Source: Carallia brachiata | Taxonomy: Eukaryota; Streptophyta; Magnoliopsida; Malpighiales; Rhizophoraceae | Assembly (NCBI GenBank): GCA_021464245.1 | Contig: JADCRB010000046.1 | Coordinates: forward strand, 3,717,122 to 3,781,121 | Direction: 5' to 3' | Length of the DNA: 64,000 nt | Shown here: in pieces, positions 22,564 to 34,248 of the stretch | How positions within the stretch are numbered: position 1 is the stretch's first letter | Layout of the letters: every line of letters starts with the position of its first letter | Translations under genes and position numbers: made by a program | Notes under the pieces: model-generated | Told to the model about the DNA's origin: nothing | Seen by the model: only the letters and a program-made list of their open reading frames with translations | Databases searched by the model: none

Positions 22564-24243
22564 ATGTTGTTGGCAACTGGAAATAAATGTCAGCTGTCGC
22601 TCTGTCTTCTCGGAGACATTAATTTCCACATGACCCGAATCCTCTCAACATCAAACCTTCCAATTCTGGCTCTTTTACAGAAGTGCACGACCATGACTGA
22701 GCTAAAGCAAATCCATGCACACACGATCACCACTGGCCTGTCTCGTTTCACGTTCACAACCAGCAAAATCTTGGCCTTTTGTGCTCTTTCTCGAGATGGA
22801 GACATGAGATATGCCCAAACAGTTTTCGATCAAATCTTAATCCCAAATGCCTTTGATTACAATTCTATGATAATGGGGTTTTCCCAAAACTCGTTACCTC
22901 AAAAGGGTCTTTCGCTTTTTGTTCATATGCGCTCTGTGGGCATTGCACCAAGCGCCCGCATTTTCACGAGTTTGGTTAAGTGTTGCGTCTTTTTGTCTTG
23001 GCTTGATCAAGTTCACGGCCAAATTCTTAGATTTGGGCATAAGGGTGATGTTTACGTTAGTAGCTGTTGTATAAATATGTATTCAAAGTTTGGAGCAATG
23101 GAACTTGCTCGTCAAGTTTTTGACGAGTGCGTGGACAAAAATGTGGTTTCTTGGACTAGTCTGATAAGTGGGTTTGTAGGTAATGGGTTAGTTAAAGAAG
23201 CGCGCGAGTTGTTTGATGGAATTCCTGAAAGAAATGCAGTTTCTTGTAGCGCAATGGTTTCTGGGTATGTTTTGAATGGTTGTTTCGATGAGGCAATTGT
23301 GTTGTTTCAAGAATTTAAAAGTTGCAGTAATGTCGTACGTAAAGGGTCTCTTTTGGTTAGCGTTCTTAATGCTTGTGCAGCAATAGGTGCTTTTGAAGAA
23401 GGAAGATGGGTTCATGCCTTTGTACATGATAATGGTTCAGAGTATGAGCTTGAGATAGGCACTGCGTTGATCGATTTTTATGCAAAGTGTGGGTGTGTAA
23501 AAGACGCGATTGAAATATTCAGGAAGATGCCATCTAAAGACATTATGACTTGGAGTGCTATGATCTTGGGGTTTGCTACCAATGGAGAGCACAAGGCAGG
23601 GCTTGATCTTTTTGAGGAGATGGAAAAGAGGGGTCCCAAGCCAAATGCTGTAACTATGGTTGGGGTTCTCTCTGCTTGCAATCACCAGACTTTGGTGAGT
23701 GAAGCTTGGCGGTTTTTTGGTCGTATGAGCAAAGTTTACGGCATTGTTCCCATGATTGAGCATTATGGATGCATGGTCGATCTTTTGGCTCGGGCTGGGA
23801 TGGTTGAGGAAGCAGAGATACTAATAAACAGTATGCCAATGAAACCAGATGGAGCTATATGGAGCTCTTTGCTTAATGGATGTCTCATGCACAATCGAGT
23901 TGACGTGGGGGAGAGGATAGGGAGGCTCCTAATCCAATTAGAGCCTCAACACAGTGGAAGATATGTACTTCTGTCTAATATGTATGCCACTAAAGGCAGC
24001 TGGGAGGAGGTGTTGAGGCTGAGGGAAACGATGGAGGAGAGGGGAATAGTTACTGTCTCCGGTTGGAGTTTCGTGGAGATTGATGGGATTGTCCGTAAGT
24101 TTCACGCTGACGATAAATACCATCCTTGTTTAAGATTTATTCTCAAATTTCTCAATGAACTCAGTAAGCAACTTGACTGTCATGATGTGGTAGAGGATGC
24201 ACCATTGTGTAAAAGTGAAATGTCCTGTTATGCGGGGGCTTAA
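22564..24243 (+). CDS. PLS-class pentatricopeptide repeat protein with E/E+ end
   Basis: A single uninterrupted 559-codon frame, as is usual for plant PPR genes. It carries tandem 31-36-residue PPR units, for example [53 protein letters not shown] and [15 protein letters not shown]. The C-terminus has the E motif ([19 protein letters not shown]) and an E+ segment ([22 protein letters not shown]), with no DYW domain. The family binds organelle RNA base by base; PLS-E proteins mostly specify C-to-U editing sites, recruiting a DYW partner. Start: ATG 22564 is the longest. An internal ATG at 22630 ([11 protein letters not shown]) would fit an organelle-targeting N-terminus equally well. The RNA target cannot be inferred. 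No frameshift is seen here. Confidence 0.9.
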   Translation: MLLATGNKCQLSLCLLGDINFHMTRILSTSNLPILALLQKCTTMTELKQIHAHTITTGLSRFTFTTSKILAFCALSRDGDMRYAQTVFDQILIPNAFDYNSMIMGFSQNSLPQKGLSLFVHMRSVGIAPSARIFTSLVKCCVFLSWLDQVHGQILRFGHKGDVYVSSCCINMYSKFGAMELARQVFDECVDKNVVSWTSLISGFVGNGLVKEARELFDGIPERNAVSCSAMVSGYVLNGCFDEAIVLFQEFKSCSNVVRKGSLLVSVLNACAAIGAFEEGRWVHAFVHDNGSEYELEIGTALIDFYAKCGCVKDAIEIFRKMPSKDIMTWSAMILGFATNGEHKAGLDLFEEMEKRGPKPNAVTMVGVLSACNHQTLVSEAWRFFGRMSKVYGIVPMIEHYGCMVDLLARAGMVEEAEILINSMPMKPDGAIWSSLLNGCLMHNRVDVGERIGRLLIQLEPQHSGRYVLLSNMYATKGSWEEVLRLRETMEERGIVTVSGWSFVEIDGIVRKFHADDKYHPCLRFILKFLNELSKQLDCHDVVEDAPLCKSEMSCYAGA

Positions 24244-25604
24244 GGCTTAATAACAGTCAATTTGATCCAGGCTTTCCGACGGTTGTCCATCTTGTTTCAA
24301 TATCGACATTAATACAAACAAGATCATGCACAGAGAGCTCCAAGCGTACACGGTTGGTGGTTCTGCTTGGTGGCTTGGGAGGTCATCAGGTAATTTGAGG
24401 ATCTCAAAGAGATGATGGGTTATGCAGTTCTTAAACTAGAATCTTCAGTCAACAAGGAGTGTATTGGATACATTCCCTGATAATTATCGGCCATGGTAAT
24501 AATCTCTTATTGCATATTTCAGTTAGATTTTTATGTTTTAACAATGTGCCATTTTACATTTTCTAATATATTTTTTTTGGGTAGGAAAAAATAAATCAAA
24601 AAAATGGTTTTGGACGAGAATGAAAGAGAGGCAATGGTTGCGCATTGCTATTGATAACCCGAGTCCTGAGGTAATTCTCATTAAACAATGATAGAACTAT
24701 TAGCTCTAAGTTAGTCCAATTTTCCGGTCAAAAGAAAATGATGTTTCATTTGCGCAAGTGAAGATATTCTTTTACTCTCCGATTTTCATCTTTTATTGCA
24801 TGTTGTATTAGTTAAATATAAATTAAGAACATTGTTTTTAGCTAAATATAAAAATTCTTGTATCATATAAAAAAACAACCCGTGCACATATGTTAGTAAA
24901 TTTCAGAATTGTTTAGTGTATTGTTATTATTGTAATGGATCTTTAGATCTTTTAAGAATTCGACAAAAGACATCGTTTTTTGGTACATCAAGGACATGTT
25001 AATTGTAGAATCTGCCTGCTGGTAAGACTGGTTACAGTCCCTTGGCCACTTGTTACATTTAAAAATTAGATGGACTGCTGGATTGTTTTTGGAATATTTT
25101 GATGAGTTTTATTATATAAACTGTATTTTATATAATATTAAAATAATTAAATAATATTTAGTAATTTATTTATTTTATTACTTTGATTACATTTTCATCT
25201 CAAAAATACTACTAAACATTTCTCCACATTAATACAGTTGCCTTGTTTCTTCAACGGTTGCTGTACAAATCATCGGTTGCAGCACTAGCTGGTGGGTCCA
25301 GAATGCCAAGTGTAATGCGGTGAGGGCAATAAGGTCAACAAGCAGGAAGTGGTGATGATGCCAAAGCTAAAGAGCCTAATAATAAAGCTCTCCACCACCT
25401 CGTAAAGGTCGTCGTCCTACTAACAGTATTTTAACAAACCACCCATCATCTCACTTGTAATCAAGCCAGCTCCTTTTGTCTTGTTCTTGAACCACTTCTA
25501 TCCCCTTGCGAAAAAAAAACTATTAATCACTTGGACTACTATTACTCTGTGCTGTTCTCCTTTTTATTCAAAAATCTTTTGTGGGAAGACTGTGTGTCAA
25601 GAAG
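24244..25604. other. Intergenic DNA, RbcS promoter at its right end
   Basis: No further gene is supported. The first few hundred bases are probably PPR 3' UTR, 24500-25230 is AT-rich, and the last 200 bases (pyrimidine-rich, to ATG 25605) should hold the RbcS promoter and leader. I could not pick a convincing light-response element by eye. Confidence 0.5.
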
Positions 25605-26686
25605 ATGTCTGCCGGAATCTTTACAGTTCCGGTTGCTGGATCCGGGTACAATGGCTTAAAAGCCAACCCAACAAAGCATTTCTTCCCTGCTAAGGATTCC
25701 ATTGCATGGAGCCGCAAAACTGTCTCCAATGGTTCTAAAACTCATTGTATGAAGGTAAGGCTAACTGCAAAAAAGTGTTTCATCACTGCCTGAATCATCA
25801 TATGTTTGAATTTGATCTTCCTGTATTTATACCTTGCGTGCTTTTTTCGATCAAACAGACATGGAATCCAATCAATAACAAGAAGTTTGAGACTCTGTCC
25901 TACCTACCTCCTCTTTCTGATGAGTCGATTGCGAGGGAGATTGACTACATGCTTAAAAAGGGATGGATCCCTTGCCTGGAATTTGATGAGGTGATATTAT
26001 TGATGTACTCAGATGCTACTTGCATGTCCTACCAGCTTTATTTCATTTTCATTCGCAAAAGATGCTAAAGATACTGTCAAATTGAAAACGATCGATCTGA
26101 TATCCTCGTGATTGTCAAATATCACATACTCAGTTGAGTTTATGTACCAATACCATTCTCCCCCCCCCCCCCCCCGCGCTTATTAAATTACGAGTGAAGG
26201 GGGACAGGAAAGAGCAAAAGGATCCTTGGATTGATTTCTTATGTCAAAAGTCTCACTATACAAACACAATAATTAGACGCAAAATAATAACACAAGTCAC
26301 TTTTTGAATTTGAGCGGTTAATTGTATTAAATTTATCATTCAATTAATAATTAAAATTTAAATAGTAAGTTTATTTCATTATTTTATATTTAAAATTTGT
26401 ATTTATGTATTTTTTTTTCTATCCTAAATTTAATGTTCTATGCTAGGTGGGGTATGTGCACAGGGAGAACAGCAGGATTCCAGGTTACTACGATGGGAGG
26501 TACTGGACATTGTGGAAGTTGCCAATGTTTGGTTGCAACGACTCCGCTCAAGTCCTCAATGAAATCCACGAATGCAAGAAGACATACCCAAATGCTTATA
26601 TCCGCTGCCTGGCATTTGACAACAAACATCAGGGCCAGTGCATGGCCTTTGTCATTCAGAAACCCCACAACAACTCTAGCACTTAA
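25605..26686 (+). CDS. RBCS: Rubisco small subunit, divergent (RbcS-T/M-like)
   Basis: Three exons, 25605-25754, 25859-25990 and 26447-26686, encode 173 residues. Introns follow codon 2 of the mature chain (MK|TW) and CLEFDE, the classic dicot RbcS positions. Residues 1-48 are a plastid transit peptide ([17 protein letters not shown]). The mature part has [43 protein letters not shown] and [12 protein letters not shown]. The subunit caps the Rubisco octamer in the chloroplast stroma. It departs from the usual leaf form: [10 protein letters not shown] instead of [29 protein letters not shown], and a tail [20 protein letters not shown] extended by about six residues. These resemble the trichome/non-leaf RbcS-T group, though that assignment rests on recalled features. 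No frameshift. Confidence 0.93.
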
Positions 26687-26756
26687 AAAGAGACATTTGA
26701 GATGAAGTTCCTACGCTGTTTAATTTTCTCTTTTTAACTTCCTCTCCCGCCGTGGA

Positions 26757-26762
26757 AATAAA
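26757..26762 (+). terminator. Polyadenylation signal of RbcS (AATAAA)
   Basis: AATAAA lies 71 bases after the RbcS stop codon, in GTGGAAATAAAGTGG context. The Mutator-like insertion begins 82 bases further on, so the transcript end is probably intact. Confidence 0.6.
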
Positions 26763-26843
26763 GTGGTGGGCGGGTGGCATATGGGTCTATTTTGAGTGCT
26801 TTTGTTTCTGGAAAACCTTCAACTAATAATGTCTTTGTTTCAA

Positions 26844-28207
26844 GGGTTAATTCCCAAAAAAAACCATGAACTTTTCATTTTTTGTCAAATCTATCGTGAA
26901 CTTTTGTTTTTACTGAATATATCACGAACTCTTCTATTTGGTATAAATATATCATGTCGTTATATCAAGTGGACGGACTCTGTTAGTATGCTGACGTGTC
27001 ACCCTTACGTGGCACAAACTGCCACGTGGACGATAATTTAATATTATTTTTACTGTATTGAAATTGTTTACACAGTAAAAAATTAATAATTTTACTGTTT
27101 GTATAGTAAAAATTGAGTAAAAAATAATTTATTTTTTTAAAAGATAAGATATTTTTAAAATTAGATGTAAAAATAAGTAAAATTTATTCAAATAATTTTT
27201 AAAATGAATAAAAATTAAATGAATGAAATAATTTTCTTTATTATTTTTTTGTCAGCATTGGAAATGAGAAGATGAAAAAATAAAAAAGTTTATTTAAAGT
27301 TCGTAAGGAATAAAAAGAAAAGTTCATATAATTGAAATGAGGAAAATGTCATTTTTCACAAAAATTATTACCGTATAATTGTATTTTAAATAATATTTTA
27401 TAATTTTACAACTTATTTATTCATTTATTTTTTTATAAAATACTGTTATTTAACAATTTATATTATTTTAATTTTATTTTAATTCTCAAAAAAATACGAC
27501 TATGAACTTCTTTTGACAAATTGACCAACAGAATTTTTATTTTTTTCACTCAAAATCTGTTCGTCACTTTATCCACATTCTTTTGCTTATTTTTGTGTTG
27601 TACGTATACTTTGTGGGTTATTTTAATTAATAAAAAAAAACTCTAGAATGAAATAAATATCCGGATTTCCTTATTGCACCAAAATAGTCTGGAATAAATA
27701 TCCAGATTCCCTTACTTATTCTTGTTGCTTTTTATTCCTTACGAACTTTAAATAAACTTTTTGATTTTTTCATCTTCTCATTTCAAATGCTAACAAAAAA
27801 ATAATTAAGAAAATTATTTCATTAATTTAGCTTCTGTTCATTTTAAAAATTATTTGAATAAATTTTACTTATTTTTATATCTAATTTTAAAAATATTTTA
27901 TCTTTTAAAAAAATAAATTAGTTTTTACCCAAATTTTACTGTACAAAGAGTAAAATATTAATTTTTTATTATTTTTACTGTGTAAACAGTGCCTAACAGT
28001 AAAAATAATATTAAATTAGGATCCACGTGACAGTTTGTGCTACGTACGGGTGCCACGTCAGCATACTAACGGAGTCCGTCCACTTGATATAACGGCATGA
28101 TAGATTTATACCAAATAGAAGAGTTCGTGATATATTCAACAAAAACAAAAGTTCATAATAGATTTGACAAAAAACGAAAAGTTCATGAATTTTTTGAGAA
28201 TTAACCC
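26844..28207. mobile_element. Non-autonomous Mutator-like foldback element
   Basis: The 9 bases TTGTTTCAA occur directly before (26835-26843) and after (28208-28216) the element, the target size typical of Mutator-like elements. The ends are GGGTTAATTC and its inverse. The left arm (26844 to about 27325) and right arm (about 27725 to 28207) are inverted copies over roughly 480 bases at about 90% identity by eye, sharing AGTGGACGGACTC and TAGTATGCTGACGTG blocks. The 400-bp centre is AT-rich with no transposase frame. Any transcript through it would fold into a long hairpin. Confidence 0.88.
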
Positions 28208-28216
28208 TTGTTTCAA

Positions 28217-31200
28217 TTATCTATTTACGGTTACTATGTTGTGGGAGACCATCTGATTGGCACATGGGTTTGTGTTTCTTTCTGGCGTAGGCTGGCGGGA
28301 ATGCCAATGGTTTTGTGCCCATGGTTTTGTGGTGGGGGTCCCTGCAGTCCCATGCTTTTACTTCGTGTTAACAATTTGTCTAGAACATGACCATTTTCCT
28401 TATCAATAATATTACAGTACCAAAAAAAATTATACTTAATGATTTTATCTAATGTAATAACCGTCTAAATTTTTATAACAACGTATTTATTTTTTATAAT
28501 TTAAAAATGTCTTCATATATTTTTATTTTTTATTTTAAAAAAAAATATAGACATCATTGTAAAAATTTAGATGACCGTTACATTAAACAAAATTTTCAAA
28601 CATAATTTTTTAATACTGCTATGACGCTCTTTCCTTAAAAAGCCAATCCAACTCGAAGCCTCGAACCAAGTTTCGTGCTTCACGCGTCAAGCTTGTGCTT
28701 TGGCCGAATTTGATGGAGGCTTCCAAATTTCCTCGAACAAAGTTTTTTTTTTTTTTTTTTCTCTCTCTCTCTCCGTGGAAGCTCGTGTAATGCCTGAATT
28801 TGATGGAGGCTTCTAAATTTCCTACAGCAACCGTAGTAAAAAAATCTAACATGAACGATGTTGGAACCTTGTAGAAAATCAACGACTAGATCTTCGCACG
28901 TTCCTCAGCCAGGTACAACTGTCCTGTATAAGGCTTAACCGATGCGAAAACACGGAAAATGAACTCAAACTGACGAGAGACTTAGAGGTCACCGTATGAA
29001 AGACTATGAACCATTAAAAAATTTTAAAAAAATAACTTATATTCTCCTGGGCAACGACTTTAGTGGTCAACGGAAATTCGGTGGGTAGATCCACACAGTG
29101 AACGCAACAGTGTTCGGCGTAGAATTTGCTCCAAAAGATTTGGAGTTAAAATTCATACTGATCATGGGAATGATGTGAAAGATCAATTTGTAAATCAATA
29201 ATGGGACACAAGACGGCCCAAAGGCCACTCAATGCTAAACACCGTTGGCCCTGATGACATCGCATTCTTTTTTCAGACTGGAAACAGTCACCTGCTACGG
29301 CAACACACCAGTGATATCTTGCCACTAATTGTTGCCAGTGATATCTTACCACCAAACAAGGACACCGAAATATATAGCTTGATGAAGGAATTGGTTGGTG
29401 AATGCAAGTTTCCGCATGCATATCATCATTAACTATCCAACAATCTCCACTAGTTAACGGAGCACAGATTATCTGCGATGTTCCTCATTACCTCATCATA
29501 TTTTGAAGGTTTCAGGTGCCTTAACTAGAGAACACAGCTCAAGATTACGGCAACGTGCTTCTAGGCGCCCCCGATGCAATAGTATCTCCTAGTCTAATAG
29601 CCAACCCCTCGATGTGGCAATTGTGGCCTCAATCCATTTATGCTAGACATATAACAAGAAGCAGACAACAAAACAATTAAAAACAATCTTCATGCAATAT
29701 CCAGAACTAACTGTTATTCCACTCACGAGCGTGCTGACCTGCAATCACACGTTGCGCTGAAAGAAAGTATGAGTCTCATCCCAAGGAATCAAAGTGTCCT
29801 GGAGGCACTGCAAATGTTAGAGCAATGGCAGGCGAAACAAAAATCCAGAGTCAGTAGATTCAATTGCAAATTTCATATCAGTTTGCAATCAAAGGAATGT
29901 CTCCATGGGGCTGCAACAGAGCAATCCCAAAAGGATATGTCTAACAGATAAACCACACAGAAAACTCAGATTAGACATATCAAGTCCTACAAGTTAATTG
30001 ATTGCGGTCCTGCTGACATGATTGAAGTATTCAAGTTCCTGAGTAATCTCACAGACAAAAATATTTCCACCTGTAAGTAAGGGCAAAAAGGAGACATAAT
30101 TAGTTCTATACACAATCTCCACTCATGTTGTTTATGGTATTGATGAAAACAAAAGAACAATAAATCTTGCAAGACAAACTTCTTTAACAAATCTAACCAG
30201 CAATGTAAGGTAATTCCCATCCAATATAAACACAACTTTCCCATAGAGCTCCCAAGAATACCAACAAATTCTTACACAGTAACAAAATCTCCTAAAACCC
30301 AACTTAGCATCTTTGTGCCATTGACGCGACACAAATACAGCACAAATCTCAAACCCCATTAGAATGTGTGAACATTGAGACATGGTTGAAGATTAGGCAC
30401 TAAAAAACAGAGATCCTAGTGTACCATATGGCACAGATTCTGAGACCTTAAGACTGCAACAACCAAAACAGACACACATGAAAAAAAAATTAAAACTCAA
30501 TCCTGGGGTGAAGGCAAGTGAAGAGTCAACTAATTATTCAAAGATGCATATTAATGGAGTTATACACACAAAAAAAGTGCACTCTGAGACGAGTCAAGGG
30601 GAAGAACACATGCGTCAACATCCCTCTATAGTATAAGACCAAACTGGAGGCAAACAACAGATCCTGGACAAAAAATTGGTACACGCATGGATGGCAAGAC
30701 AAATCCACCATAATAACACAGATAGCTAGTCTGCTTGAAAGCATAATGCAACAAGAAAAAACCAAGTAGGTGTACACATTCACCTATTGGTCTTGCCTGC
30801 TTAAGATTTTGGGAAATGTACAATCAAACTAAGTCTAAAACCTTTGGGAACCAAATGTAGGAAAGCCAAAAAGGCAAAAAATATAAATTGAATGATCAGT
30901 TTATAGCTAGAGGTGGTCAATTTTTAACGAGGGTGTGGGTCAACAGGTCAAGCAAAGGTGCAGATTTGCCAAGGGCAAGAGAAACTATCATCGACTCATA
31001 AATCCACACAAACTGCAGCCCAATGAGTCGATGAATTCATATCCAAAAAGATTACTCCAAATAGCTGCCAAATGACACCCAGTATCAATCATATGGCAAA
31101 GCCAACACCAAGGATCGATTATATGGCAAAGCCAATTCTAAATGTTGACAATGACAGAGTAACTAGATGGTTCAAAAGTGGACAATAATGGCTATATTAA

Positions 31201-31856
31201 ACAATATCATGCTGCTTCCTTCGTAGCACAAATTAAAATAACCAAACATGGCATAAATGGATCCAATTACACAGTTAAGGCCAGATACTGACCTCAAACT
31301 CACACAAACTTTGGGGAGGAGGGAAGGGAAAACCTTGATTAAGAGGAACAAGCATTGGCATTTTGCACCAATTCAAGCAACTCATTATTGCATTTCTAAG
31401 ATTGACTTTCTCTATGCTGATTGACACACTCAGTACACAATCTTCAGTTTTGGTACAAAAAGAGAATAAAGAAATTTGATTTAAATGGCTTGTGTTCCAC
31501 GAAGTCTCCCAAGCCATCCCTTAAAATCTAAATGTAAGTGATACTACTTCCCTAAATAACCTAAAATAAGACTCCACAAGACTTTGGCTTAACTTATAAA
31601 CTAACTGGAAGTTCTAAAACTCTTTTGTGGTGTACAGAACAACCATAACATATGTGGCAACGCGCGATAAAGCTCAATCAATCACCCATCAGAATGCATC
31701 ATCCACAGAACTCAATTGCACAGTACAATTACTCTAAAATAGCATAATAAAATTTATAAATCTAAACGATTTAGATTTCATATGCCAAAATTTTGTAAAA
31801 TTGTAGAAGTGATGAATCAAAACCCTAACCTGGCAAAAGATCCAAACATAGGAAGT
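28217..31856. other. Intergenic DNA between the Mutator-like element and SNRNP27
   Basis: No gene is supported on either strand. 28217-28390 continues the RbcS 3' flank. A 25-bp block GAATTTGATGGAGGCTTC-AAATTTCCT occurs twice (about 28708 and 28797) around an interrupted T/CT tract. From 29000 to 31800 base composition is milder, and this stretch could include long downstream UTR or intron sequence of the minus-strand gene. No conserved exon is recognised. Confidence 0.45.
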
Positions 31857-32514
31857 CTAACGATTGCGCTCCGCGGGCAAAGGCCTATTAAACCCTCCTC
31901 TACGATTCATGTACTGCCTGGGCTGTCTCTTCGTAACCGCCCTCACTCCGCTCACGTCAGCACCGGGCACCGGCTTCCCCTTCGTAGTATCAACCCTACC
32001 GGAATCCCTAATTTCTTCATCATTTCAATTTCGTCCTCGTCCACGGCAGCTCCTCCGCCGCCCACTCCATCTCCACCTCCATCGGCGTCGCCGTTCTCTA
32101 TCTTCTCCAGTTGCTTCCTCGCTATCCCGTCCACAAAGTCCGACACAGCAGCCCTCTGCCTATCTTTCTCTCTTTCCTTTTCTCTTTCTCTGTCCTCCTC
32201 GGCCTCACGGCGATGGCGCTTTCTTGGAGGCGAGGGGGGGGCGTCCGCTGGTGCCGATGGCGGCGGTGAGAGCGGGAGTCTGGGGATCGCGACCGTGAAC
32301 GGTAGCGGTCCGGGGAGCGAGTGCGCGAGCGGGTGTGGCGGGACCGCGTACGGTCGGGGGAGCGCGTACGGGAACGGGTGCTGCGGGCGCGATCACTTCG
32401 GTCTCTGTCTCGGTCGCGTTCACGATCCTCTTTGTCTCGGCGTCTTTCCCTATCTCTGTCTCGGTCCCGCTCCCGGTCTCTGTCGCGATCCCGGTCGCGG
32501 TGGCGGTCGCCCAT
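31857..32514 (-). CDS. U4/U6.U5 tri-snRNP 27 kDa-like protein (SNRNP27), two apparent frameshifts
   Basis: It appears as a single exon from ATG (32514-32512) to TAG (31859-31857). The N-terminal half is an RD/RS-rich arm (MGDRHRDRDRDRD, RSRTRSPD repeats) as in human SNRNP27. The middle is DFVDGIARKQLEKIENGDAD. The C-terminal core is EDEIEMMKKLGIPVG, DTTKGKPVPGADV and RQPRQYMNRRGGFNRPL, ending AERNR. This core is the conserved family signature; the protein is a component of the splicing tri-snRNP in the nucleus. The reading changes frame near 32220 (GCTTTCTTGG; one base short in the A/T run) and near 31991-31996 (TCAACCC; GF expected). No splice sites explain either. The natural product would be about 219 residues. 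Confidence 0.85.
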
Positions 32515-32636
32515 AGCCGCCGGAAATTAGACAAACGGCGAAAGCGGCGCGGACCTCTGCTTGAAAAGTTCCACTCGGCTGCTCCCCTGAGAGTAGAAAA
32601 CTAGTGGACTAAAATAGGAGGCAGCCGCGCAACTCC

Positions 32637-32703
32637 TGGGCCCATGTTCCAAGTATTAAAACCGGTGCATGGGCCTTTGGATTGGGCCGACGTGATAGGG
32701 TTT
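32637..32703 (-). promoter_or_regulatory. Site II and telo-box cluster upstream of SNRNP27
   Basis: TGGGCC occurs at 32637-32642, 32670-32675 and 32683-32688, and TAGGGTTT (inverse of the telo-box AAACCCTA) at 32696-32703. It lies 120-190 bases upstream of the start codon. Site II plus telo-box pairs are typical of plant housekeeping genes for ribosome and RNP proteins, bound by TCP and telo-box factors. Confidence 0.65.
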
Positions 32704-32932
32704 AATTAAAGGGAAAAACCAGATATAAAGTACCACCGAGTCTCTTGAAACTTGAAAGACGGCCAATTGAGCTCATAATATTTTTTTCTAAGAACAGTTT
32801 GAGTTTATATATTTATATTTTAGAGATTGTGATATAAATCTTAAGGAAGGAGAGATGAGATTTATGAGAAGAGAAAGTTATTTCAATTGTATATCTGATA
32901 GTTCAATAGTCCTCTTAATAAACTAAAAAAAA

Positions 32933-33129
32933 GGTATCACCGATCATATGGTTTAAGTGATAAGAGATTTGACCATACTTTTGTGAAGTTACGGGTTCGA
33001 ATTCTACCATGGTCGTTGGGTAAAATTAAACTTACTTTGCATCTTTCAGGGTCTCGAACAATTTTGCATTAACCCTCACTGGATATGTCGTAGTTTGCTC
33101 TCTCAATAGATCAAAAAAAAAAAAAAAAA
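32933..33129 (+). mobile_element. Candidate tRNA-derived SINE
   Basis: A box A-like TGGTTTAAGTGATAAG (about 32949) is followed 45 bases later by a box B-like GGGTTCGAATTC (about 32994), an unrelated body, and an A17-18 tail at 33112-33129. This is the layout of a plant SINE transcribed by Pol III. Target duplications are not evident. A weaker relative may lie at 44819-44960. Confidence 0.55.
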
Positions 33130-33212
33130 CTCACATCCTACTGTAGATAAAGAGTTCCAAACAAATCTCCTTAACTATTTATCCATATTAAAAGTCGGAA
33201 AAAAGTGGTTGA

Positions 33213-33520
33213 ATTCCTCATTTAGTTAGGATTCCTTGTTCAATTGAGATTTCCTATTCCACAAGGAAAACAATAAAAATAAAATAAAAATAAAAATAAA
33301 GGCAAATGCCAATTCTTTAGGATTCCACATTTAGTTAGGAATCCCCATTCAATTAGGATTTACTATTCTACAAGGAAAAAATAAAAAACAAGTAAAGTCG
33401 AATGTCAATTCTTTAGAATTCCACATTTAGTTTGGATTCCTCATTTAATTGGGATTTCATTTTTCACAAGGAAAACAATAAAAGTTAAAAATAAATGAAA
33501 TTGATTGTCAATTCTTTCGC
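33213..33520. repeat. Three-copy tandem repeat, about 96-109 bp
   Basis: Copies carry ATTCC(T/A)CATTTAGTT(A/T)GGA, then a CAATT(A/G)GGATTT block, CAAGGAAAA and a (TAAAA)n-like spacer. CATTTAG occurs at 33219, 33328 and 33424. The spacer length varies between copies. No coding content. Confidence 0.75.
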
Positions 33521-34044
33521 CTTTTGCATATATCACTTTCTGTTCATTATCACGAGGCATATCAAATATCAAAAACTTAACATATATAATCGAAATAATC
33601 TACATTATCATTTTATCTAACAGCGTTTTCATTTCAGCAATCTTACTAAAAAAAATTATATAGACATATTCTTTGCCGTCCTATCCATGTCACTCCCTTC
33701 CCTACCTTAATTTGCTGTTTGCTATGCTTAGAACTTTCTCCCCTCGCCCCTCCATGCAAACAGTAGCTGCTACTCGCTATCTTCCAGTTTCATTTTTGCG
33801 CTCTGTGAACTAAGGCCAGAATATCCCCTGTATGTGTGCATCATTCAACCCAAATTGTATGAAGGGACCTCTAAGCTAAGTACTATTGGGCTCGAGCAAG
33901 CCTCCTCCAGTCTGATCACAGTGATTGTTGAGTTTAGAACTAATCTGCTTGCACACAATCAAAATAACAATCAAAAAAGGGCATTGCCTGATTGTGAGTA
34001 GAGAAAACACGCTGAGTACCCACTAAACTACCACACTAGACGGT

Positions 34045-34248
34045 AATTTAGATTTCCAGTACACAAGGAAAATGGCAATTGGGGTTATATAATGGCATGA
34101 TTGTAAATTTGTAACGTGCCCAACCTATGACCGAAATTCTGTCAACAATTTAGATTTCCAGTACACAAGGAAAATGGCAATTGGGGTTATATAATGGCAT
34201 GATTGTAAATTTGTAACGTGCCCAACCTATGACCGAAATTCTGTCAAT
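34045..34248. repeat. Near-perfect 102-bp tandem duplication
   Basis: AATTTAGATTTCCAGTACAC..GACCGAAATTCTGTCAA occurs at 34045 and again at 34147 with no difference that I can see. It is either very recent or a local assembly artefact. Confidence 0.85.

Noticed and set aside
28217..31780. Possible extra gene in the 3.6-kb gap
   Set aside because: Only short frames without domains, no plausible exon chain, and no tRNA or snoRNA signature found by eye.
31782..32516. Plus-strand 244-codon frame
   Set aside because: Antisense of the RD-rich arm of SNRNP27, whose core motifs are clear on the minus strand.
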